A DNA stretch of 64,000 nucleotides, taken from positions 35,149 through 99,148 of the forward strand of contig CAZVLF010000008.1 in assembly GCA_964627795.1 (NCBI GenBank), written 5' to 3'. Origin of the DNA: CANDYO01 sp964627795 (GTDB lineage: Bacteria; Pseudomonadota; Alphaproteobacteria; Rickettsiales; CANDYO01). Position numbers and translations under genes: made by a program. Of this stretch, positions 1 through 7,835 are shown piece by piece. Within the stretch, counting starts at the first letter, position 1, and each line of letters starts with the position of its first letter. Below the pieces are notes generated by a model. That model was not told the origin of the DNA. It saw nothing but the letters and a program-made list of their open reading frames with translations, and did no database searches.

Positions 1-2
1 AA

Positions 3-1139
3 GAACACTTTAAAAGTGCTTTGAGATCTAATAAATTAGGAGCTTTACAGGAAGCCATAAATAGTGGGAACATAGGTGAAATTTTAATATTCGCTCGCAG
101 CGTTTCTTTTGTGGGTTTGGCTAAACAAATAAAATTAAAGGCCTACCACAAAGGACAGGAAGAACAACTTAATACTATAATAGCAAGCTTAATGAACATA
201 AAAATATATAGCGATGAAGAAACTCAAAAACAACTAGATAAAATCATTAAAGTACTTGAACCAGCAATTAGAACATCTGAAAAATCAGCTCCAGAATCAC
301 CTAAATGTCCTGATCAAACAGGTAACGGCGAAGCCGAAATTGAACATAGCATACCACCATTACCTGTAAACCCTGATCAACTAAGAAAAGTTGAAGCTAT
401 AATTGAGGGTAGCACACCTCCATTACCTCCAATATTACCCGCATCACGCACTTATCAAAAAGGAAACGGCAAAGCTGAGCATAGCATACCACCATTACCT
501 GTAAAACCTGATCAAATAAGAAAAGTTGAAGCTATAATTGAGGGTAGCGCCTCTCCATTACCTCCAATATTACCCGCATCACGCACTTATCAGATAGAAA
601 ACGGAGAAGCTAAAACTTCACAAGCTGCTCCCATCTTATCTTATAAATGCTTATTTGTGGGTGGGTCATTTATTGAAGATATTACGGTAAAGCCATTATT
701 TACGTATTGGAAAAATCAATTGGATTCTTCCAAACTAGAAAATAAATCTTTATTTGGATATTACCAAGACGCCTGGTCTATTTCTAGTTTAATCGGAAAA
801 GCCGCAATTACTGTTGGCACTACATTAACCTCAAGTATGTTTTATGTTCCTGAATTAAGCATGGCTAATAATATCATCATGCATAAATCCATATATCAAT
901 TAGCAGGAAAATTATTCTACCAACAAGATTATGATCCTAAGACAATCCTTAAAGATGTTGCTGTAGGACTTGGAACTTTTACTATTCAAGCTTATGTTAT
1001 GCCTGAATCTATTTATGAAAGCCCAATATTAGCTGGATTTTTAAGCGGATTAGTTAGTGATTCAATAGATTTTGCTTTAACTGCAATCGCTGAATCTCCA
1101 ATATTAGCAGGATTAACTAGCAGCGATTCTATAAACTAG
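3..1139 (+). CDS. Unknown repeat-bearing protein, 5'-truncated by the window edge
   Basis: I do not recognise this protein. The frame is already open at base 3 with no stop before the first possible start (a TTG at 21), so the true start probably lies outside the window. The N-terminal third is helical. A proline-rich segment follows, made of two 45-residue tandem repeats carrying PPLP and PLPPILPASRTYQ motifs. The last ~160 residues are hydrophobic-to-amphipathic, and the tail repeats the motif ESPILAG twice. The layout (helical start, Pro-rich linker, small-residue-rich helical end) would suit a secreted or membrane-interacting host-associated protein, but that is inference. The ankyrin protein at the other end of the window has a loosely similar C-terminal composition. 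A stem-loop lies just downstream. Confidence 0.75.
   Translation, partial: EHFKSALRSNKLGALQEAINSGNIGEILIFARSVSFVGLAKQIKLKAYHKGQEEQLNTIIASLMNIKIYSDEETQKQLDKIIKVLEPAIRTSEKSAPESPKCPDQTGNGEAEIEHSIPPLPVNPDQLRKVEAIIEGSTPPLPPILPASRTYQKGNGKAEHSIPPLPVKPDQIRKVEAIIEGSASPLPPILPASRTYQIENGEAKTSQAAPILSYKCLFVGGSFIEDITVKPLFTYWKNQLDSSKLENKSLFGYYQDAWSISSLIGKAAITVGTTLTSSMFYVPELSMANNIIMHKSIYQLAGKLFYQQDYDPKTILKDVAVGLGTFTIQAYVMPESIYESPILAGFLSGLVSDSIDFALTAIAESPILAGLTSSDSIN
342..611 (+). repeat. Two tandem 135-bp repeats inside the first CDS
   Basis: Two head-to-tail units, 342-476 and 477-611, are nearly identical at the DNA level. Each encodes 45 residues beginning EHSIPPLPV and containing KVEAIIEGS and PLPPILPASRTYQ. 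The unit is a multiple of three, so copy number can change without breaking the frame. The high DNA identity suggests a recent duplication. Confidence 0.9.
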
Positions 1140-1163
1140 CTTTTTTTAGATTAGCATTTTGTC

Positions 1164-1190
1164 GGAGGTATTATTAAAAAAAATACCTCT
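1164..1190 (+). terminator. Stem-loop after the first CDS, possible terminator
   Basis: GAGGTATT (1165-1172) pairs perfectly with AATACCTC (1182-1189) across a 9-base A-rich loop, with one extra G-T pair at the base. It lies 25 bases after the stop codon. No U tract follows on either strand, so a rho-independent terminator is only a guess; transcript stabilisation is an alternative. Confidence 0.4.
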
Positions 1191-1353
1191 AAGCAAATAT
1201 CATAACCAATAAACCCTATTCATAAAAATTAAAGGGATAATTTTTCTATTTATGATGAAGAATATTATAGATAATTACTTCCAAGCAGTATCAGCTTAAT
1301 TTGGATTTTTAACAATAAATGTTATTTATAACTTAAGAATAATAGAATTTTTA

Positions 1354-1428
1354 TGGAGCGGGTGAAGGGAATCGGACCCTCGACATTTACCTTGGCAAGG
1401 TAACGCTCTACCACTGAGCTACACCCGC
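1354..1428 (-). tRNA. tRNA-Gly (GCC)
   Basis: The minus strand folds as a complete cloverleaf. The acceptor stem is GCGGGTG/CACCCGC, the D arm contains AGCTCAGTGGTAGAGC, the anticodon loop is TTGCCAA (anticodon GCC) and CCA is encoded. The T-loop reads TCCGATT, so position 55 is C where nearly all elongator tRNAs have U (pseudouridine), and pair 49-65 is a G-U wobble. Everything else looks normal. Confidence 0.95.
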
Positions 1429-1504
1429 ATATTAGAAGCGAACGTTTACAATATACTTAGATATAAAAACTTTGCAACAATAAAATAGATTTTTTTCTAT
1501 TTTT

Positions 1505-1930
1505 TTAGGTAAAGAAGATATTTATTGCTAAACCGATGAATTTACTTAAACCCACTAAAATTATAAAATGTAGCAATCTATAGCGGAGAACTCCTGCTGC
1601 AGTAGTAAATAATGCTCCCCAAAATGGGATAAATGATAAAAGTAAAATCCATTTTAATTTGCGGTTAAATAAGCTTTCTGCTTTTTTAAAGGTTTCAACT
1701 CTATGCTTTAACTTGTCAGTATTTTCTAACTTTCTGATATATAATCCCATCACCCAATTCATTGTTAATCCAATCATACAAGCAATATAACTTACAATAA
1801 AAACTAAATATGAATTATATCCTTCAAGTCCTACCATAACTTCAGCAACATAACCAACACGCGGCACAAACATTAATGAAGTAAAAAGACTATCATTAAA
1901 AAGAAATAAATAAGCATCCAGATTATCCAT
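1505..1930 (-). CDS. YqaA/DedA-like small membrane protein
   Basis: This 141-residue protein has about four hydrophobic segments. The C-terminal part, with FIPFWGALFTTAAGVLRY followed by a long hydrophobic helix, resembles the YqaA branch of the DedA/SNARE-associated family (compare 'P-x-x-G-x-x-x-x-x-x-AGVLR' in those proteins). Such proteins are inner-membrane proteins; some DedA members are implicated in lipid carrier recycling. Its start overlaps the 3' end of murJ by 8 bases, so the two are probably translationally coupled, which fits a role in envelope lipid handling. The exact function is unknown. Confidence 0.7.
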   Translation of the reverse strand: MDNLDAYLFLFNDSLFTSLMFVPRVGYVAEVMVGLEGYNSYLVFIVSYIACMIGLTMNWVMGLYIRKLENTDKLKHRVETFKKAESLFNRKLKWILLLSFIPFWGALFTTAAGVLRYRLLHFIILVGLSKFIGLAINIFFT

Positions 1931-3446
1931 TTTTTCTCCTTATATTTGCAATGAAATTTTTATCTAAAATTCCTATTAATATGGCAATAGAAAAATAAAC
2001 GAAAACAGCAATAATAACCTCAAGCATAAAAAAATATAATCGGTTATTAAATTTAAATTCCACCATTTTTAATAGAATTAAAGCAAATGACATTAAACCA
2101 CAAGAAAAAATTATTTTAAGCATGTAAATTAAAAATTGCCTTTTTAACCTAAAAATATTGTTTTTATGCTGAAAATAATATAACAAAAACACATTAATCC
2201 ATGCCGATAGTGAAGTTGCAAGAGCAATCCCAACAAAAGAAAAATACTTAATAAGACTTAACGAAAATATTACGTTTGTTACAATACAACACATAGATAT
2301 TCTAACTGGAGTTTTAGTATCATGATGCGCGTAATATCTTGGAGTTAATACTTTAACAAGAATAAAAGCTGGAAGTCCAATTGATAACGCCGCTAAAGCT
2401 GAAAATACTTTATTGGTATCACTATTATCAAAATGCCCTCTTTCAAACAAAAGGGCAATTATCTGATCCCCAACTAAAATAAAAGCAATTGCACATGGGA
2501 GAGCTAAAAATAAGGAAATTTCAATAGCTTTGCTTTGAGTTTTGTTCGCGTATTCCAATTGATTTATACGAACATATTTAGATAAGGTTGGAAGTAAAAC
2601 TGTTCCTAATGCAGTTCCTATAATTGCTAGGGGAAATTGGTTTAAGCGATCGGCGAAATATAATATTGAGGGCGCTCCATCAATATAAGATGCTATAATG
2701 GTATCAATAGCTAAATTAATTTGCACCACACCACTGCCAACTATAGCTGGCACCATATTTTTAAGCATCTGTTTTATTTCACTATTAATTGTGATCGGCA
2801 CAAAACCAATTTTTACATCTGCTTTATATGCAGCGAGAATAATCAATGATAGCTGGCATATGCCTGCTAGAAAAACTCCATATGCAAGGGCATGGGAAGC
2901 AGATTTAGATATTGGAGTTAAATAATATATAGCTAAAATCATAACCACATTTAAAATAATAGGTAGTGATGAGGCTATAGCAAATTTATTTAAAGAATTT
3001 AAAACACCAGCATATAAAGAAGCTAAAGCAATGAAAAAAAGATAAGGAACAGTATAATAAGATAAACTAACTGTAAGAAGAAATTTATCTTTGTTATCTG
3101 TAAAACCTGGCGCAAGAATTTCAACCAAATTCGGCATAAATATCATTAATATAGATACAAAAACTGCAACAATAATCAATAACAATGAGAATACATGGCT
3201 TGCAAATTTTAAAGATTCTTGTTTTGAGGAAACAGCTAATTTAGAAGAAAACATAGGAACAAAAGCTGAACTGAAGGCTCCTTCAGCAAATAAGCTTCTA
3301 AAAGTATTAGGTAACCTAAAAGCAACTGCGAAACTATCAGCATTAAGCCCTAAATAAGAAGCTATTAATATATCCCTAATATAGCCAAAAACTCTGGAAA
3401 CAAAAGTAAGGAAAGCTACTATAATACCTGATTTGATGATTTGCAT
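1923..3446 (-). CDS. murJ: Lipid II flippase MurJ
   Basis: MurJ is a MOP-superfamily membrane protein that flips lipid II across the inner membrane for peptidoglycan synthesis. The 507-residue product matches the family's usual length and 14-helix pattern. The N-terminus has R18 and R24 (FVSRVFGYIRD), the same positions as the essential arginines of the E. coli protein. The signature RLPNTFRSLFAEGAFSSAF follows at residues 44-62. It implies that this bacterium still makes or exports some peptidoglycan precursor. The upstream TerC-family gene is divergent. Confidence 0.95.
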   Translation of the reverse strand: MQIIKSGIIVAFLTFVSRVFGYIRDILIASYLGLNADSFAVAFRLPNTFRSLFAEGAFSSAFVPMFSSKLAVSSKQESLKFASHVFSLLLIIVAVFVSILMIFMPNLVEILAPGFTDNKDKFLLTVSLSYYTVPYLFFIALASLYAGVLNSLNKFAIASSLPIILNVVMILAIYYLTPISKSASHALAYGVFLAGICQLSLIILAAYKADVKIGFVPITINSEIKQMLKNMVPAIVGSGVVQINLAIDTIIASYIDGAPSILYFADRLNQFPLAIIGTALGTVLLPTLSKYVRINQLEYANKTQSKAIEISLFLALPCAIAFILVGDQIIALLFERGHFDNSDTNKVFSALAALSIGLPAFILVKVLTPRYYAHHDTKTPVRISMCCIVTNVIFSLSLIKYFSFVGIALATSLSAWINVFLLYYFQHKNNIFRLKRQFLIYMLKIIFSCGLMSFALILLKMVEFKFNNRLYFFMLEVIIAVFVYFSIAILIGILDKNFIANIRRKNG

Positions 3447-3506
3447 AATTGATTTTATTACAATATAATGTTAAATTAACGATATTTAAATAATGGTAAT
3501 ATTGCA

Positions 3507-4223
3507 ATGGATATTTTTTCTACACAAGCTTTAATTGACATTACAACTCTCACTGGATTAGAGATTATACTTGGAATTGATAATGTAATTTTCATTGCAA
3601 TTCTTATACAACATTTAGCCCCTAAAGAAAGAAATAAAGCTAGATTTATTGGTTTAAGCCTTGCTTTAATAATGAGGGTTTTAATGCTTTTTTGTGCTAC
3701 ATGGATAATGAAGCTTACTGATCCTTTCTGGACTTTATTTTCATTCCCCATTTCCGGAAGAACCTTATTATTAATTCTTGGTGGCTTATTTTTAGTAGTA
3801 AAGGCTATTTTAGAATTATATGAAATGTTTAATCCCCATGAAGATGAGCAAGTTACCAAGAAAGATGAGACAAAATATTCAAGAATAATAGCGCAAATTA
3901 TTCTTATAGATTTAATATTATCTTTTGATTCTATAATAACTGCTGTTGGAATAAGTAATAATTTTTCTATTATGGTTTTTGCTATTGTAATTGCTATGAT
4001 TGTAATGCTAATTTCAGCTAATTCAATAGGGGACTTTATTTATAAAAACCCATCTATTAAAGTTCTTGCACTTGCTTTTATAGGTTTTGTGGGAGTATTT
4101 TTAGTTTTAACAGGGTTTAATTTATATTTTGATAAAGCTTATTTATATTTTTCATTCTTCTTTTCAGGTGTAGTAGAATTTATAAATATAAAACTTAAAA
4201 AGAAAATAGAACTCAAGAAATAA
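3507..4223 (+). CDS. TerC family integral membrane protein
   Basis: The 238-residue polytopic protein has the TerC hallmark near the N-terminus, GLEIILGIDNVIFIAIL, and a second acidic transmembrane motif, DLILSFDSIITAVG, at about residue 136. These paired Asp-containing helices are the family's presumed metal-binding core. Bacterial TerC/YgdQ-like proteins have been linked to metal export and, in some Gram-positives, to metallation of secreted proteins. The substrate here cannot be read from sequence. It is divergent from murJ, with only about 60 bases between the starts. Confidence 0.9.
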   Translation: MDIFSTQALIDITTLTGLEIILGIDNVIFIAILIQHLAPKERNKARFIGLSLALIMRVLMLFCATWIMKLTDPFWTLFSFPISGRTLLLILGGLFLVVKAILELYEMFNPHEDEQVTKKDETKYSRIIAQIILIDLILSFDSIITAVGISNNFSIMVFAIVIAMIVMLISANSIGDFIYKNPSIKVLALAFIGFVGVFLVLTGFNLYFDKAYLYFSFFFSGVVEFINIKLKKKIELKK

Positions 4224-4230
4224 AGATTTT

Positions 4231-4507
4231 ATGCGCTTATGCTTACTATTTATAGCAAGCATTATGTTGCAACTTTCATTAGCAAAATCAAAATTTTCTC
4301 ATTAAACATTATTTAACTATTTTAAAAATTGGAAACGGAGATATCTATATATATTCAGATGACAACAAAGTGCAATGCCCTTCTTTTATCCATAAGATGA
4401 AACTTTTAGAAACTAGAAAATGCACAGATGGTTATGTGCTTTCACAAGAAATAATTAATAATGTTCAGGTAAATAAATGCTTAACCACTGTTGATGATGC
4501 ATACTGA
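4231..4507 (+). pseudogene. Broken small secreted-protein ORF
   Basis: An ATG at 4231 opens a classical signal peptide (MRLCLLFIASIMLQLSLA) that stops at 4303-4305. The +1 frame stays open from there to a TGA at 4505-4507. It encodes about 60 further residues with two cysteines and ordinary composition (for example KIGNGDIYIYSDDNKVQC). A single frameshift in the A/T-rich stretch around 4285-4300 would join the two into a secreted protein of about 90 residues. I do not recognise the family. A real frameshift in a decaying gene and a sequencing error look the same here. The rest of the 381-base gap (to 4604) shows nothing else. Confidence 0.5.
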
Positions 4508-4604
4508 ACTATAGATCTTTCTAGAAGTTGAGCTTTTAGCGAATTTGTAAATTATAAATTCTAAAAGTTATTAAGTTTAAGTATTTTGTTAGCAAACAAA
4601 ATAT

Positions 4605-5654
4605 TCAACTTAAATAAACTCTGTTTGTATTCGAAGTCAAAGCTATCAAAAGAGCCTTTGGATTAAGGTCACAAGCCCTTTTATAATCGTCTAATGATAA
4701 ATTACCACCTAATATTTCTACTTCAGTACCTAATTTTAAATCATAATCAGGTACCGAAGAAACATCTAAGCACACGCTATTCATTTCAATTTTGCTGTAA
4801 AATGGAATAGAATTATCATTTAAATATAATTTTCCAACTTTAGTAATGTCAATTCCTTTTGTTTTTAATAAACCAAAAGGAATATTAGCTAATACTAATT
4901 TTTTGCTGTAATATTTATCATTTTCTAAATAAGTATGTTCTTCATTTCTAGTTTGAATAATATCACTTAAAATAGTTAACGCTGGTACAAATCTTGAATC
5001 AGAATTATTACAACCATATATCTGTAAGTCTAACTTCAATACATTCATTTCAGTTGGTGGTGCTAACAATATGTCTCCTGAATGTGATCCTATAACCTGA
5101 ACTTTAAGGGTATTTTTTATAGACTTAAGCTTTTCTAGCATAGAAAAATCACTACTATCAATATTTGCAATGATTGCTTTGATTTTTATTTTTTTAGAAA
5201 AGTAATTTTGCTCTAAAAGATTTAAGACATCATCAATTAAAAAACCTAAACTACCTTTATTACTTGTAATTTTAATTGCAGCTTCAAATGATTTGCTTTT
5301 TCTTAAAGCAAAACTATTAAATAAATTAAACTGCTCACAACTATTAAGCACAGGAATAATGTAATTTTGAACAAAATCTGCTTCTTCTCCAGCATATATA
5401 CCATTATCCACAAATATAGTGTCAGTAATAGAAATAGAGTTTCTTAATCCTAGAGCTTCGTTAATGCTAGCCACAAAAAATTTGTTGCATCCACTAATAG
5501 AGAGAATTCTCATAACTTCCTTTGCTCCAACCCCAAAAGCATCGAAACTAATATCAGTTGCAAAATCGCATTTTGAACTTAAAGATTTTTTGATAGTTTT
5601 AAAATTTGTTGCTAATGCTTCTAAATCTAAATAAAGCTTATTAAACCGCTCCAT
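4605..5654 (-). CDS. Alanine racemase homologue lacking the PLP lysine
   Basis: The 349-residue protein aligns over its whole length with Alr: an N-terminal 'LYLDLEALATNF' strand/helix, FFVASINEALGLR, the SHSGDILL region, KLDLQIYG, and an ending like the family's 'RVxR' tail (TNRVYLS). The active-site segment that should read V-K-A-N-A-Y-G-H-G reads ISFDAFGVG (35-43): the Schiff-base lysine is Ser36, and Tyr and His of the motif are Phe and Val. The Arg of RPGxxLYG is Lys, and the GYADG motif is replaced by FGLLK. The frame is fully open, so this is not simple decay. Alanine racemization as known cannot work without the lysine, so a structural or binding role, or relaxed selection, is likely. 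Its start follows a GAGGT Shine-Dalgarno, just after dnaB. Confidence 0.85.
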   Translation of the reverse strand: MERFNKLYLDLEALATNFKTIKKSLSSKCDFATDISFDAFGVGAKEVMRILSISGCNKFFVASINEALGLRNSISITDTIFVDNGIYAGEEADFVQNYIIPVLNSCEQFNLFNSFALRKSKSFEAAIKITSNKGSLGFLIDDVLNLLEQNYFSKKIKIKAIIANIDSSDFSMLEKLKSIKNTLKVQVIGSHSGDILLAPPTEMNVLKLDLQIYGCNNSDSRFVPALTILSDIIQTRNEEHTYLENDKYYSKKLVLANIPFGLLKTKGIDITKVGKLYLNDNSIPFYSKIEMNSVCLDVSSVPDYDLKLGTEVEILGGNLSLDDYKRACDLNPKALLIALTSNTNRVYLS

Positions 5655-5667
5655 ATAACCTCAAAAA

Positions 5668-7137
5668 TTAATATTGAATATTTGCATGGTTATCAAATTT
5701 GGTCGTTTTAGAATCAAAATGAAGTTTAACTGCTCCAACCGGACCGTTACGCTGCTTAGCTATAATTACTTCAGCAGTATTAATTACTTTATTCATTTCT
5801 TCTTGCCATCTTTCATATTCTATAGTTCCTTCTTTTGGTTGTTTACGAACTAAATAATATTCATCTCGGTAAATAAACATAACTATATCAGCATCTTGTT
5901 CAATACTTCCAGATTCACGCAAATCTGATAGCATCGGCCTTTTATCTTCTCTTTGTTCAACTGCACGAGAAAGCTGAGAAAGAGCAATTACAGGAATATT
6001 TAGTTCTTTAGCAATAGCTTTCAATCCTTGGGTAATTTCAGAAATTTCTTGTACCCTACTATCTTCACTACTTCTTGAAGATCCTTTTAAAAGCTGTAAA
6101 TAGTCAACAATCAATAAGCCCAAATTATGTCTTCTTTTCATTCTTCTAGCTCTTGTTCTAAGGGCAGCTATAGAAATAGAAGGTGTATCATCGATAAAAA
6201 ACTCTAAGCTTGCAAGGTCTTTACTGGCTTTAACTATTTTCGTAAAATCATTTTCTGAAATCTGCCCAGAACGCAAGTTACTTGAATGAACTTGAGAAAA
6301 TATTGCCATCATTCTCGCTGCAAGTTGCTCAGCTGACATCTCAAGTGAGAAGAATCCAACAGACGCCGGGCGAGCATCTTCTTCTTTTTTATTCTCATAT
6401 ACTTCTTTCATATGAAGGCAAGCATTTAAAGCCAAATTAATAGATAAAGCTGTTTTTCCCATAGAAGGCCTTGCTGCCAAAATAATTAGATCAGAATTTT
6501 GCATTCCGCATAACATTCGATCAAGATCAATAAAGCCTGTAGAAATACCTGTTATTTTTTCTTGGCGTTTAAATGCTGATTGAATTCTTTCTAAAGCTTG
6601 ACCAAGTGAGAATTTAAGTCCTTGGGTATTGGAGGTGGAATCTCTTCCTAAACTACCAAGATTAAAGAGTTCTTGCTCAGCTAGTTCAATTTGTTGAGCT
6701 GCTGTTGATTTTAAATCAGCTTTATAAGCACCATTAACAATATCTTCTCCAATATTTATAAGATGTCTTCTAATTGCTAAATCTACTATTGTCTTTGCAT
6801 AATCAACAATATTAATAATTGTTGTTGAAAGAGATGCAAGTTTAGCTAAATAGTCTTCACTCTTCATTTCTTTTAGAGTTGGATCTTGATCAAAATGATT
6901 TTTTAAAGTAACAACATTAGCAAGCATGCCTCGATCAATAAAAACTGCTATTGCTTGAAAAATTCTTCTATGAAGCGGCTCATAGAAGTGATCAGCATGC
7001 AATATATCACTGATTTTATGATATGATTCATTATTAGTGAGTATACTTCCCAGTAGCATTTGCTCAGCTAATATATTTGATGGCATAACTCGCACTAAAG
7101 AGAGCTGCTCTATTGATTGATCTGGTTGATTAGACAT
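5668..7137 (-). CDS. dnaB: Replicative DNA helicase DnaB
   Basis: DnaB is the hexameric 5'-3' helicase of the replication fork. The 489-residue protein has the N-terminal helical domain (NILAEQMLLGSIL) followed by the RecA-like motor. Walker A is ARPSMGKTALS at about residue 222, Walker B is LLIVDYLQLL, and the sensor region ALSQLSRAVEQREDKRP is intact. No intein is seen. Its presumed loading partner DciA is encoded at 43.7-44.2 kb; no dnaC is present here. It is probably co-transcribed with the downstream alanine-racemase-like gene, 13 bases away. Confidence 0.97.
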   Translation of the reverse strand: MSNQPDQSIEQLSLVRVMPSNILAEQMLLGSILTNNESYHKISDILHADHFYEPLHRRIFQAIAVFIDRGMLANVVTLKNHFDQDPTLKEMKSEDYLAKLASLSTTIINIVDYAKTIVDLAIRRHLINIGEDIVNGAYKADLKSTAAQQIELAEQELFNLGSLGRDSTSNTQGLKFSLGQALERIQSAFKRQEKITGISTGFIDLDRMLCGMQNSDLIILAARPSMGKTALSINLALNACLHMKEVYENKKEEDARPASVGFFSLEMSAEQLAARMMAIFSQVHSSNLRSGQISENDFTKIVKASKDLASLEFFIDDTPSISIAALRTRARRMKRRHNLGLLIVDYLQLLKGSSRSSEDSRVQEISEITQGLKAIAKELNIPVIALSQLSRAVEQREDKRPMLSDLRESGSIEQDADIVMFIYRDEYYLVRKQPKEGTIEYERWQEEMNKVINTAEVIIAKQRNGPVGAVKLHFDSKTTKFDNHANIQY

Positions 7138-7200
7138 CTGGCGCTAAATTATTTTATTGTAAAATACATATTAACTTAAAAAAGATAAAAAATCTACTTA

Positions 7201-7812
7201 TTATCTTCCTACTTTTCTTTGCCTATCTACCTTATTATTTGCTATAGTTTTAGCCATTTCACCTTGATTGCTTTGAGCATCTCTAATTGCTTGAGAAGCA
7301 TCACCTAGATTCTCGCCAGCATAGTCATATTTTTTAGATGCTGAATTTATTTTTCTTTTTAATTCTTCAGCTTCTTTAATACCTAATGGATCACTTAAAA
7401 AACTTGTTAAAAAACCTTTTTTTTCTTTGCCATTCTGATCTTTATTAGAAGGAGAAATATTTTGCACTTTAGCTGTATCTTCTTTTAAAGCTTTCTCAGA
7501 AGATTGAATTTTCGATTGTTTTTTCTTAATTCTAGCTTGAGTATGATTATCTGCTTGTTGGAAAGATTGAATTATTGTCTGGATCTCTTCTTTTTTTGCC
7601 GCAGTTGCTGATGGTTTGGAAAAACTAAATAATGAACCAATATATGAAAAAAATCCGCTAACCATAGATAGAAATGATCTTTTTTTATCTTCTTTTTTTG
7701 GCTTTTCAAATATTTTCTTTTGTTCTTCTAGTTGGGTTAATCCAGTTCCAATTTCCTCAGCAGTTTGCTCAGCCCACTCTCCATACTTGCCTTGAGATTT
7801 ATTTTTTTTCAT
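7201..7812 (-). CDS. Unknown charged coiled-coil protein
   Basis: This 203-residue protein is rich in Lys, Glu, Gln and Ser. No signal peptide is seen. A short hydrophobic/aromatic segment (FLSMVSGFFSYIGSLFSF) lies near residues 47-64 and could be a membrane-binding amphipathic helix. The rest is predicted helical and coiled coil. A strong Shine-Dalgarno (AAGGAGT) precedes the ATG, so it is probably well translated. It lies between gyrA (23 bases upstream) and dnaB, on the same strand. I do not recognise the family. A lineage-specific or secreted protein is possible but not shown. Confidence 0.7.
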   Translation of the reverse strand: MKKNKSQGKYGEWAEQTAEEIGTGLTQLEEQKKIFEKPKKEDKKRSFLSMVSGFFSYIGSLFSFSKPSATAAKKEEIQTIIQSFQQADNHTQARIKKKQSKIQSSEKALKEDTAKVQNISPSNKDQNGKEKKGFLTSFLSDPLGIKEAEELKRKINSASKKYDYAGENLGDASQAIRDAQSNQGEMAKTIANNKVDRQRKVGR

Positions 7813-7835
7813 AATTTACTCCTTTTAAAGTTTTT

